From: Plasmodiophora brassicae
Lineage: Eukaryota; Endomyxa: Phytomyxea; Phytomyxea; Plasmodiophorida
DNA: 64,000 nt
Assembly: GCA_036867785.1 (NCBI GenBank)
Contig: CP145414.1
Coordinates: 744,001-808,000, forward strand
Direction: 5' to 3'
Positions 1-9,587 of this stretch are shown one piece after another. The stretch's first letter is position 1, and each line of letters begins with the position of its first letter. The position numbers and the translations under genes are program-made. The notes below the pieces were generated by a model. That model saw nothing but the letters and a program-made list of their open reading frames with translations, did not search any database and was not told where the DNA came from.

Positions 1-1139
1 GAGAGCAGGTCGGCGTGCGATGGTGTGCCTGATGGTCGCCCACTGAATCGGCGCAGCGGCGGGCGTCTGTCCGACCTGGAGCGCGCCTGGACGCAGGAGA
101 CGGCGTCGGTGGCCGCCTCGAACCAGTCCGACCTGCGATTCTTCCAGCGGCGCGAAGTCGAGGCGCGCCACGCCGTCGACGACGCTGTGGAGGACAGCAA
201 GCAGGCGTTCCAGGCCGCCAAGGAGGCCATGCGCAACCGGTACATGGAGCGCGCCAACAACCTTCGCGTCTGGCTCGGCAGTAAGATCGACGCCATCGAG
301 GTACGACGGAGCGTCAGGCGTGGCCGGCAGCCGTTTGACAGAGCAGCGCTCGGCAGGCCCTGTTCGACGAGGAGCACGCCCGGTACGTGGACGCGACGTC
401 GGACAGGACGAGGGACTTCCAGGCGCTGTCGGCGCGCGACGCGACCACGTCGTCGGAGATCGACCAGCGCGCGCGACGAGCGGACGGCCTGATCCGGTCT
501 GTGGCGCGATGGCGCAAGCGATTGCAGGAGAACCAGGCGGCGTGCCTCGCCAGGAACGCGGGCCTGCGGCAGCAGAGGAACCTGGTGGCCGCCCAGTACA
601 AGGCGCTGAAGGCGGCCATCGGCAGGCAGCGCGACGAGCGGAGCTCGCAGGCGAAGGCGATCGCCCGGGCGTGCACGACGGCTCGGGCGCAGATCGCGGA
701 CGCGTACGCGCTGAGCACGCGGGTCATCACATTGGCTAACGCGATGCTGGCGCATGGGAACGCGTCGTTCGACGACGAGGTGGGCGATGCGGAAGCATCT
801 GGCGAGGGTCAGGGCGCCGCGATGCAGGAGGACCCGATCGCGACGTTCCTGAAGCGACGGGCGCGTGCCGAGCTTCAGAACAGGGTGATGGTTGCCGCGC
901 GCGATCGCCAACGCCAGACGAACGCCCAGCTGAGGCAGGCGATCATGCGGTTCCTGGCGAGCACGACGCTGCCGGCCGACTGGATCGACCAGCACAACTG
1001 CCTGTTCGTGATGAACGGCCGGCACGGGTTGCTGCCCAGACAGGTGTTCCACGTGGACCCAGTCGTGGCCATCAACAAGGTCGACAGCGTCGACGTCGTT
1101 CGATCCCAGGCGCTCCTCCACCGGCCCGCCTGCGCCTGA
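1..1139 (+). CDS. DRC2: Nexin-dynein regulatory complex subunit 2 (DRC2/CCDC65-like), 5' end outside window
   Basis: Coiled-coil protein of the axonemal nexin-dynein regulatory complex, which controls dynein in motile flagella. Visible exons run from about 57 to 300 and about 347 to 1139, with a short intron near 301-346 whose phase I could not fit cleanly. A further intron probably covers 9-56, so the start lies upstream of the window. The translation follows DRC2 in order: a block with FDEEHARYVDATSDRTRDFQ, then SEIDQRARRADGLIRS, then the basic heptads RNLVAAQYKALKAAIGRQRD, and a C-terminal LRQAIMRFLASTTLP region followed by a tail ending HRPACA and TGA. Recognition is from remembered family sequence, not a search; another axonemal coiled coil is possible. 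Confidence 0.68.
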
Positions 1140-1431
1140 AGTCGCCCAGTTTCTGTTGTTTAACTGCATAAACCAAGGTCGGCCGCTACCACTCGTGCGG
1201 TGGCCACGTCGCCTCCTCCTAATGGCACTCTGGTGTGCACATTGCAACCTTCATGCTGACAACACAAATCAACCCAGCATTCGTGCACCGCGGTGGGCAC
1301 CGTCAGCGTTGCCGCATTCGGGCAGGTCTGCATCGAGTCACACGCCGCCGGCAGAGCAACAACAACATTGGCCCCGGTCCTGTCGCTCAGCAGGTTGCGT
1401 TTCGTACTAGTCACTGGGACGTTCGGCCTCG

Positions 1432-2814
1432 ATGAGCAGTGCCAAGGCGGTTGTCGCGGCGGTTGTGGCTGTGGCCGCCGTCGGCGTCGCCGTGTGGGCC
1501 TGGTGGAGGAGCGCACAGTCGGGGACGCCGACGAAGCACGCGAAGGCGAGGAAGGACGACGGCAGGCACAAGCTGAGCGAGAAAAAGCGCAAGAAGCAGC
1601 ACAAGGACGATGAGAAGCGCCTGCGCGATAAGAAGAAGACTAAGACGCGCAGGAGCGATAGTGACGATAGCGTGGATGATGACGTCAAAGCCGACGACGT
1701 CGCAGCGTCCATGTCCCCTGCCATCGTCGTGTCGCCAGCAGTCGAGGTTGAGCAACCGTCCACCGACGCATCGCCAGCTGCTGCTGTCGAGCAGCAAGCG
1801 CCCGCCGCAGCATCCACGCCTGTTGCTGCTGTCGAGCAGCCGACCGTCGTTCGAGAGGACAGCGCCCCTATCGACGACGAGCAGCCGCGTGCCGTTCGCG
1901 AGGACAGCGCCGTCATCGACAACCATTTCACAGTGGATAACCTGTCCGTCGATCCACGCCCGGACGAGAACGTGCCGGCGACGCTATCGGCGTCGTTCGT
2001 ATCGGATGTGTCCAGCGCTAGTGGCGCCTATTTCGATGCGGTCGATGCTGGCGCCCCATCCAACTGCCGCCTCGGTGCTGTCCTATACGCTCTCGGGTAG
2101 GCCTTCGTCGTACACAGCAGGGACCAATGAGCCAACTGTCATCGTAGATCCGTACCTCAAGTGCAGGAAGCGATCGCGAAACGACGACAGGAAGGCGTCG
2201 ACGTCTACGGCAGGGTCGCCGACGTGCGTGCAGCGGAGACGGCCGATGCTCACGAGCAGGCAATCGAACGGCTCGAAGAGTCGTTGAAACAGCACTCGGG
2301 CTCGCGGTTCGCCGATCGCCACCGCTGCGACTGCTTCGACGTCGCCCAGTTCATTCTGGACGACCTGTCGCAGGCAGGGCCCAAGAAGAGCAACAACAGC
2401 AAGAAGAAGAAAGGGAAGGGAAAGAAAGGCGATGATGCTGACGAGGTCCCGCCGCTGCCTACCAGCGCCTTCTCCTGTACGACGGTCAACGTCGTCGACG
2501 ACGAAGACGACCTTGCGAAGTTGCTCTCCGTCCCATCCGCTCCGCCCTGCCTCGTCGTTGGCGTGCGGTACAACTCGAGCGTAGCCCAGCTTACGTACGC
2601 GGCCGATAACGTCATCTTCGGAAGCACGCCGTCGTATCATCTGACTGCCGCCGTCTGGGACAACCCGTCCGACGCCGAGCAGACGCACGTGGCCACGCGC
2701 CCAAGTGCAGGGCAACCCTGGACGCTATACGGCGCCGCCTCCACAGAGCCCACCGACACGGCCGCGCTCGGCGCCAGGCCCAGCCTGCTAATCTACCGAG
2801 CCGCCAGCACTTAA
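1432..2814 (+). CDS. Hypothetical N-terminally membrane-anchored, lysine-rich protein
   Basis: Two exons, 1432 to about 2079-2096 and about 2162-2167 to 2814, separated by a short intron; several GT/AG pairs keep the frame, so its exact edges are open. Residues about 5-25 form a hydrophobic helix (AVVAAVVAVAAVGVAVWAWW), followed by a strongly basic stretch (KKRKKQHKDDEKRLRDKKK) and a low-complexity Ala/Val/Glu/Pro region with repeated VEQ motifs. Exon 2 adds a charged helical segment, a KKKKGKGKK patch and a roughly 110-residue globular tail. The N-terminal anchor suggests a membrane protein with a cytosolic basic domain. I do not recognise the family. The C-terminal block loosely recalls a degenerate ubiquitin hydrolase end, but no catalytic residues are visible. 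Confidence 0.55.
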
Positions 2815-2907
2815 ATAGAGAGTCACACAGAGCCGCGCAGAAACAACGAGCGGGGTGCAGTCCCGCAGTTTCTGTTGCGGGCCATGTACGATTCGTTGGC
2901 TGGCTCG

Positions 2908-2920
2908 ATATGTATATATG
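2908..2920 (+). promoter_or_regulatory. TATA-like element
   Basis: An AT-rich atgtatatatgat stretch lies about 30-40 bp before the ATG at 2947, inside otherwise GC-rich DNA. The spacing fits a TATA box for the downstream gene and supports ATG 2947 over the in-frame ATG at 2884. The position comes from reading; there is no expression evidence. Confidence 0.3.
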
Positions 2921-2946
2921 ATCGGGTACCGCTGGCGACCGCGATA

Positions 2947-5243
2947 ATGTCAACGGCGTCCTTTGCCGCCCTTGACGTCGAGGGGGACGGTCAGATCGAC
3001 GATGGGCCGGCAAGGGAGGGGGCCGACCTCGAACCGGACCAGATGGCTCCCGTGTTCAAGCTGACCGAAGTGGCCCCTGTCGATCCGGTTGCGGGTAGCG
3101 CGACCGAGCTCACCGACGCCACCGCGAAATGCGGGGAGGTTCGTTGGGCGAGGCTCGAAACGCCTGCCGGGCATATCGCGTTGCATCTGCCGTCATCGGC
3201 GCGCGACTGCTCGCTGGGTGCCCTGACGCAACGGGAGAACGTGCGTCTCGGCCCCCAGGTCGCCATCACGTGTACGCCTCGACCGGATGGGAAGGCCGGG
3301 AACGGAGCCGGATCCGTCATCGACGACTGGAGCGCCAGCCAGGCCGCCCGCCAGAAGCAATTCAACGCCGTCATCCAGTCCATCGCCAACATTGTCGAAA
3401 TGTCGCAGACCAAAGTGCACTTTACAGGCACTGTCATCGTTGATGACGTTCTCTACCGGGAAACCGTCGAAGACGGCAAGCCAATGTATTACAAGGTGGG
3501 CGATGGAAACATGACAGTGAGCGTCCCAATCGCGGTCTAATGGGTGCACGAACGGGTAGGTGTATGCGGATCTGTCCAACGGGCCAGCCCACATGAAGAT
3601 CGAAGCGCGTGGCGATGTCAACGTCTGGGTGTCCACTGACAAGGCGTACCCGTCATCAAGGACCTACACATGGACGGCACACGACCATGGCACCAGCAGC
3701 CGGACAGTGACAATTGGTCAGTGGACTACCTGCGACACGCTGAGTGGGGTCGCTTGCCTGAGATCTCGCTATGTAGGGGATCGGGACCAGCACGCCATTT
3801 GCGGTTGGTACTATATCGCTGTCGAATCGAAATCGTCGACGCCGGCGCCGTTCACGTTGCGCGTGGCGATCCACGCCAACGAGCAGAAGACGCGGGGGCA
3901 ACGCGGCGATGCCGGCGGCGAATCGTCGGCGACGGCCACGTCCCATAAGAACATCCACGAGCGGTTGCGGTTGAAGATCAATGAGATCGCCGGGTCGCCT
4001 GACGCGCGAGCGGCGCTTCATGCGCGCATCGCCTCGTTTCGGCAGAAGCAGGTGCAGAAGACGACCACGTCGACGTCAAGGTTCGGCGCAGGCTCCCTCC
4101 GGCCGCGACGGCTGGTTACGTGCTGACGTACAGACAGGCACATGTGGAACGTTGTGCAGTACAATGCTGGGGATGAGGCGTGCGCCAAGTACAGGCCACG
4201 TGCTCGGCAGGAGCAACGCGCGCAATGGACCCACCGGCACGAGGAACGCGTGCAACAGGCCCTGTCCACTGTCGTCCAGTCAGCGCGAGACATGACCGAC
4301 AAGCAGGTCTGTCACCGTTGCTGCCAGGTGCACGTCCCATTGACACTTTGCCGCAGAACAAGGCCGAGCAGGAGATCGAGAGAAGGCTGATGGAAAGCGA
4401 GTGGAGGCGGCACCACATACTGGAGCGAAAGCGATACGCGACATTGCAGAGGAAATGGCTGACGTGGATGGGCGTTGGAGTCCGGCAGGTCTACATGCAG
4501 GCGTGGATCGCGAACTGTCGGGCGGTGCGGGCGTCGTCCATACGAATCAAGAAGGCGGCGGCGACGATCGGCAATTTCATACTACGAGTGGTGCGGAAGC
4601 GACGGTACAAGAAGGCGCGCCGCGTCCTGCTGTCCGTTCGAAGCATCGTGCGGCTCTGCTCGGTCAACAACCAGATCATCATGCGGCATCGCATGACAGA
4701 CGTCATCAAGCAGGTATGCCGTTGAAACGACCCCATTGCGATTAACGAGACCTGAACGGATACGGCATAGTTCCTGGAGAGCATCGCTGGCGTCCAGAAG
4801 AACATGTCATCGATCATCAAGAGCTTCGCGCATAAGGTCCACGTGCTGCAGCAGTCGTGGCGCCGATGGAAGGCGATGAAAGACGCCAAGATCAGGCTGT
4901 GGATGCTGCTGTGGGACCAGATTGAGAGCGCGGCTCGCGACGATGCCGTTCCAGAAGCAGCGCGGGTCACAATGCTGGAAGAGTACCTGAGGTCGTGCAA
5001 GCGTGAAATCATCAAGGCCAAGGATCTTCAGGAAACGGAAATGCTGGAGTTCGTCGCCAAACGCGGGGCCACCGAGGAGCTGAAGAAGCCCAAAGATCAA
5101 CGAGTCCCGAATCTGCTCACAAGAAAGGTAACAGTTATGTTTCAATGTATGACCACCTGTACACTGACTCACTTGTTGTCCAGACGATTGTCGGGCTCAT
5201 CAACGAGGCACGAAAGCGAGCCTCTGAATCCCCAGCAGAATAA
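2947..5243 (+). CDS. Hypothetical multi-exon protein: beta-rich N-half, basic helical C-half
   Basis: One gene model joins five introns in phase: 3517-3559, 4115-4159, 4307-4352, 4714-4770 and 5128-5183, all 43-57 bp and GT-AG. It ends at TAA 5241-5243. The N-terminal half (to about residue 330) reads as beta-strands, for example GDGNMTVYADLSNGPAHMKI across the first junction, and looks like a jelly-roll or CUB-like fold. The C-terminal half is helical and very basic (ERRLMESEWRRHHILERKRY, RKRRYKKARRVLLSVRS), resembling the IQ-rich tails of ciliary or cytoskeletal proteins. No family is recognised. The join at 4115-4159 is the least certain; without it there would be two genes, the second starting at ATG 4142. 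Confidence 0.6.
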
Positions 5244-5349
5244 CCACAGCCGGCTCTGCCTCATAGCATAGGCGATAAAAGTACAGTCGTTGGGGCTGAA
5301 AACATTGCACGCACGTTGTATTTGGGCATAGGGAAAGAAGAAGCCCACC

Positions 5350-6986
5350 CTACTTCTTCTTCGATGGATTGGGTGCTGTACAGATGCAAGGCGTCAGAAG
5401 ATGCAGTAGCTTACACACGCTTGACGTACTGTTAAACTGGAAGTAAATAATGTCACCGTCTTGGACAACGTAGGACTTGCCTTCCTGGCGATACTTCCCG
5501 GCTGCTTTAACCTTGGCCATCCCACCTCTCGTCCCCCCGGATAGTTCCTTAAAATCCTATACATAAAGCAGTCAGAAATCAGGTGACGTCGGGTACCATC
5601 ACTGGGACCGACATCAAACGAGGCAACTTCAGCCTTGATGAAGCCCTTTTCCATATCAGAATGAATGGCGCCAGCAGCTTGCGGGGCAAGGGTTCCCTGC
5701 GAAATCGTCCAGCATCGGACTGACGACCACAGTTTGAGACAGCGGAACCACAACCCAATGCTATACAGCAAACCTTCTGTTTCACCAGCGGTGAAGAAGT
5801 ACATCAGCTTGAGCTCCTTGTGCCCTGCCTTGATGATCTTTGGCAATGCCGATTCGACATTTCCACCAGCAGCAGCCATGAAAGCCTCTCTGGCGGACGC
5901 GTCATCGCGTAGCGACCAGAGTTCCTGGAGAAGATCAGCCTAATACGATGGGCAGCAGTCGGCGAAGCAAACCTGTTCGAAATCAACGGAAACCGGAATC
6001 ATGATGCCGGGATGGTGCGCGTCAATCCACTGCTTGATCTTCAGCAACCACTTGTTCTTCTTACGAACATAGTCCTTCTTCGACATGTTGATCAGGTAGA
6101 CAACGGGCTTCAGCGTGATCGCTTGAGGAATGAGCTCGTTGATCTTTTCCACTTCAACCGGCGTCCACTCCGCCCCAGCAAGGCCTTTCGTGTCTTCAAG
6201 CAGCTTCTCAACCTTGTCCATAACGGAGAAGAAGATCGGCGGCAGTTTCGCGTTTGGAGTGCGCTTGACATCTCGCTCTTTCATTGCCCTCTGCGCCTGG
6301 ACATAAGCCAGGTCCTTCTTGCATAGTTCCTGCAGAATCGTGTCCAAATCGCGAATGGGATCAACGCCTGCACGACAGTCTTTCATGAACTGGGACGTAT
6401 TAACCCCACGATCAGACCAACTTACACTCGTCGACGTGCGTAACCTCAGGGTTATCAAACACACGAATAAGATGGAAAATCCCGTCCACGGCTTGGATGT
6501 GGCTCAGAAAAGCGTTTCCTGAAGTCGCGATGCATTAGAAACAAATCGAAAAGGTCATCCACGTCGGTACAGTACCTAGACCCGCCCCCTCCGAGGCACC
6601 GCGAATGAGGCCAGCAATATCCGTTACGAGGAGGTACCTAATCGAACCGGGTAAACGATACATTGAGTATTGGGGACAGCGGTTGGTACGCTGGTACGTT
6701 GGACGGGGCACCCCAGACTTTGCGCAGCCAGTCATCTGCAGACACGTGCAATGTCAGCAGTGTTTGGTGACGCGATGCACAGATACAAACATCGTTCATC
6801 AGGAATAGCGCATCGCGCCTGAGACGGATCGATGGTGCACTACTCACATTAAGCGTGAGTATACAGTCAGCGAGCACCCTAACAGACACGCCATACGAAT
6901 GGGAAATTTTCGGCAGGCACACTTTGTTCAGTGAGCAGGTTGAACAATGACGACTTCCCAACGTTCGGCAACCCGACTAAACCCAT
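5350..6986 (-). CDS. OLA1: Obg-like ATPase 1 (YchF family)
   Basis: Cytosolic TRAFAC-class P-loop ATPase linked to ribosomes and translational stress control. The start is taken at the ATG whose product begins [13 protein letters not shown], so the P-loop is at the very N-terminus. An ATG at 7047 would need a splice I could not make in frame. Later exons give the family signatures AENFPF, SVDPIRD-like [18 protein letters not shown], then [19 protein letters not shown], the helical insert [20 protein letters not shown], and the TGS domain ([40 protein letters not shown]). The last intron splices precisely to give FNTPNPSKKK and TAG, matching the human tail. Several 45-60 bp introns occur. The nucleotide-specificity motif reads NMSK where animal OLA1 has NLSE/NMSE. 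Confidence 0.93.
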
Positions 6987-7608
6987 CTTCAAATTCGATT
7001 CTGGACGGTAGAGTCAGAACGCACAGATCCGTACAGATTCAGCCATGACGCATCACGTACTGACGCGGCCGAAGCGCGGACCGATATTGCTCGTCTCTGC
7101 TGCTTTCGCTTTCGGCGGCATGGTCGCGAGTCGTGAAGATCCTCTGGTGGCGCAGTTGCCAGTACCTACGGCGGAGTGCGTCGACGGACTCCGCGGCCTA
7201 CCGACTACCGTCCTACCCTTCATTTCGTGCTTTTAGACAGTTAGGTCCAGGAAGGCGACGGCTGTAGTGGATGCCTTCCTGGACCTAACCGTCTACAAGC
7301 ACGAAACAAGGTCGCGTTCCGGACGTTTCAGAAGGAGCTGAACGTATATCAATACCTGCCGCCTCAAGTATCGGCATGGATAAGACGGGTCCTACTGTTC
7401 GACTACCTACTTCCATAACGTGATCCAGGTCGAGGACAAGTACCTGGACGCGATCGACCGAGGCGCTTCGTTTCGATTATTTTCCCGAAGGAATGACGTA
7501 CGATGAGTTTAACGCGGAGGAAATTCGTGTTTGCAGGCCTGTCTCTCGCTGACCCGAAGTGGGAGCCGATTTTCATTAAGGGCCTGCGCATCGCTCGGCG
7601 GGTCGCTC
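6987..7608. other. Gap with foldback and weak coding remnants
   Basis: Between the OLA1 start and the weak gene at 7609 there is no intact reading frame. Short open stretches such as FQKELNVYQYLPPQVSAWIR (about 7325-7385), YLDAIDRG (about 7440) and FPEGMTYDEFNAEEIR (about 7480-7530) read like protein but sit in different frames and are cut by stops. They may be small exons of the next gene or decayed coding DNA. The hairpin at 7223-7306 is listed separately. Confidence 0.4.
7223..7306. repeat. 34-bp inverted repeat (foldback) with 16-nt loop
   Basis: Left arm 7223-7256 and right arm 7273-7306 are reverse complements at 32 of 34 positions; the mismatches are at 7233 and 7239. The arms begin tttcgtgctt and end aggtccaggaaggc, and the loop is 7257-7272. 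As RNA or single-stranded DNA this would be a very stable stem. There is no clear target-site duplication at the edges. It could be a tiny foldback or MITE-like element, a hairpin terminator, or the scar of a local inverted duplication. Confidence 0.8.
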
Positions 7609-8272
7609 TCGATGGCAGGTGCCTATCGCAGTCGATCACGATACGTGGGCACGACACAGCTCCAGGTCGATCCGTGTTCTTTGCCCATGATGTTGCTGAC
7701 CTTTCTCGCGGAGCGCGTCACGCCTGAAAGGCCGGCGTTCGAGCAATTGGAGCAATTGTTGCAAGCGCATGTGCGTCATTTGGCACAGACGATGCTCTCG
7801 TTGGTGCATCTCGCCTTACCAGCAAGCGATATGTCAGCAGGCTATCCAGCCATCGAGTCTGCCTCCGGTTCAACCGTCGGTGTCGTCGTACCGTCGCCGC
7901 CGCCAGAATCCGATGAAAACGATGATAATCGTGAGCGCGCTAAGAGAGGCGGTGATATCGATCTCTGAACGTTCGAGGCTTGCCGAGCGCACGTCTTCAG
8001 GAGAGAAGATTGATCCCGTGCTGTCGATCGAGGCATCGATGCCGGCCAGCAAGACGGACCTGACCGAACGCGCCGGAACGTTCGTCAACCAGGTTGCCCG
8101 AATTTGCACCGAATGGCCAAATGGGGGCCCAACTTCTCGCTCTCTCGGTTTTCCAAAGGGTGCGGCTGTGTGGATCACAATAAACTGTGTTAAATTGATT
8201 GCGTGTCTACCTGCGGTCCCTGACCATGTCTTCCTGGCGGTAAGCACCTGCCTTCCGGTTATGTACTTATAG
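7609..8272 (+). CDS. Uncertain small gene, possible helical/histone-fold-like protein
   Basis: ATG 7609 opens a frame reading MAGAYRSRSRY, then a helical block LPMMLLTFLAERVTPERPAF and LEQLLQAHVRHLAQTMLSLV, then an acidic Pro/Asp/Glu tail. A good donor (gtgagc at about 7931) and acceptor (cttcag at about 7991) join it in phase to an exon reading EKIDPVLSIEASMPASKTDL up to a stop at 8270-8272. The two-helix block is the length and amphipathicity of a TAF-type histone fold, but no family residues are clear. It could also be part of a larger gene using the fragments upstream, or a decayed copy. Confidence 0.35.
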
Positions 8273-8433
8273 GACTATCGTCCTGCCACGACAATAATGA
8301 AACTGTGTCCGGCAACGGTATAGTAGTAGGCCGCGGAGTCATTCGCACGCTTGCTCGTGGGTATCTGTTGCGTTCAACCATAGACGTACGCTAAATTACA
8401 TTCGGTGGATAACAATGAACGCACCCTCTCCCA

Positions 8434-8458
8434 TAGGCCATAGGCCATAGGCCATATC
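8434..8458. repeat. Short tandem repeat, unit ccatagg
   Basis: Three and a half copies of a 7-bp ccatagg unit lie just upstream of the cardiolipin synthase gene. It is a simple repeat with no assigned role. Confidence 0.8.
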
Positions 8459-8569
8459 GCTCCCTCACCGGCACAGTGCAACAAATACCTTGTGCCTTGT
8501 GGCGCTGGAAACGCGACGACGGTGATTTTTTTGGTCCTGTTGCATTGATGCGGTCTGGAGCTCTGCTGC

Positions 8570-9414
8570 ATGCGACCGCTACTTGACGGGATTGTACGGC
8601 GTCCCATATCACCGTCCCTATGGGACCGGTGGCCGAAGTTGACCAGTTCGTTTCGAGCTGCTTTGCGTAGTCGTTCGGTTGTCCCACGGCGGATGTCGCT
8701 TTGTAGCTCGGCGTCTCGTAGCCCGACGCCGCCATTGTCGAACGCGCTGGTCACGCTTCCGAACATGATCACACGTACGCACTGATGCTCATATTACTTT
8801 ACGCGTGCTTACCATTCCGTCTCATAGTTTCGAGAATCGCAGCAACGCCGCTGCTGTCGTATCTGATCACTCATGACTGTCCAAAGCTAGCAGCAGGTGG
8901 GTTTGTTCTGGCAGGTATTTCAGATTTCGCCGATGGGTGGATTGCCAAGAGATACAATCGCGCCTCCTTATGGGGATCATTCCTCGATCCGCTCGCCGAC
9001 AAGATTCTCATTGGTACGCTGGCGATTACATTAGCCTACCAGGGCGTTTTCCCGATCTGGTCCGCTGTCGTTGTTGTTGGCCGCGATGCTCTTCTTGTAA
9101 TCGGAACTGGTGTTATTCGATTCAAGAGTATGGAACCTGGGAAGCGTTCCGTTCGATCATTCCTCGACGTCTCGTCCATGCCCACGCACGAAATCAGGCC
9201 GTCATCAATAAGCAAGATCAACACTGCCATGCAGCTATTCTGGGTGACCATGGGCATGACGAACATCGCCACCGGCGTCCCAGGCCCGCAGGCCATCACA
9301 GCATTGTCCTTCGGCATTGTCACCACGACCATCGTTACCGGGGTCGACTATCTCGTCAATCGGCGGGAGGCTCTGCACCGCATGCTCCTGCCCAAGCGCT
9401 CCCGAACAAGGTAG
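8570..9414 (+). CDS. CRLS1: Cardiolipin synthase, CDP-alcohol phosphotransferase type, mitochondrial
   Basis: Condenses CDP-diacylglycerol with phosphatidylglycerol to make cardiolipin in the mitochondrial inner membrane. Exons 8570-8774 and 8828-9414 (intron 8775-8827, 53 bp) give 263 residues. The first about 50 are Arg/Ser rich and lack acids, as in a targeting peptide. The junction reads LPNMITLSRIAATPLL. The CDP-alcohol transferase signature is present: SDFADGWIAK then GSFLDPLADK, with all four catalytic aspartates; the usual AR is AK. Downstream blocks (ISKINTAMQLFWVTMG) match eukaryotic CRLS1, and 4-5 membrane helices are apparent. This is the CAP-type enzyme, not the phospholipase-D type. 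Confidence 0.9.
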
Positions 9415-9587
9415 CGCATGCCCCATGCCAACTCGGTTAACAGCACAGCACATCTCGATACACCTGCACTTACTCCATCATGCTGGCTGGGTTGCGTCGT
9501 GCGCGTCATTGCCTCACTAGCTGAGCGTGTGCAGCAGGACGCACTGCCGCATGGGGGCTGAGTGTCGCCCCGCAGTTCATTGCTGAA

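Noticed and set aside
1293-1931. Minus-strand Ser/Thr- or Asp-rich frames at 1.4-1.9 kb
   Set aside because: They are antisense of the lysine-rich, VEQ-repeat gene at 1432-2814, whose hydrophobic N-terminus and splice make better sense.
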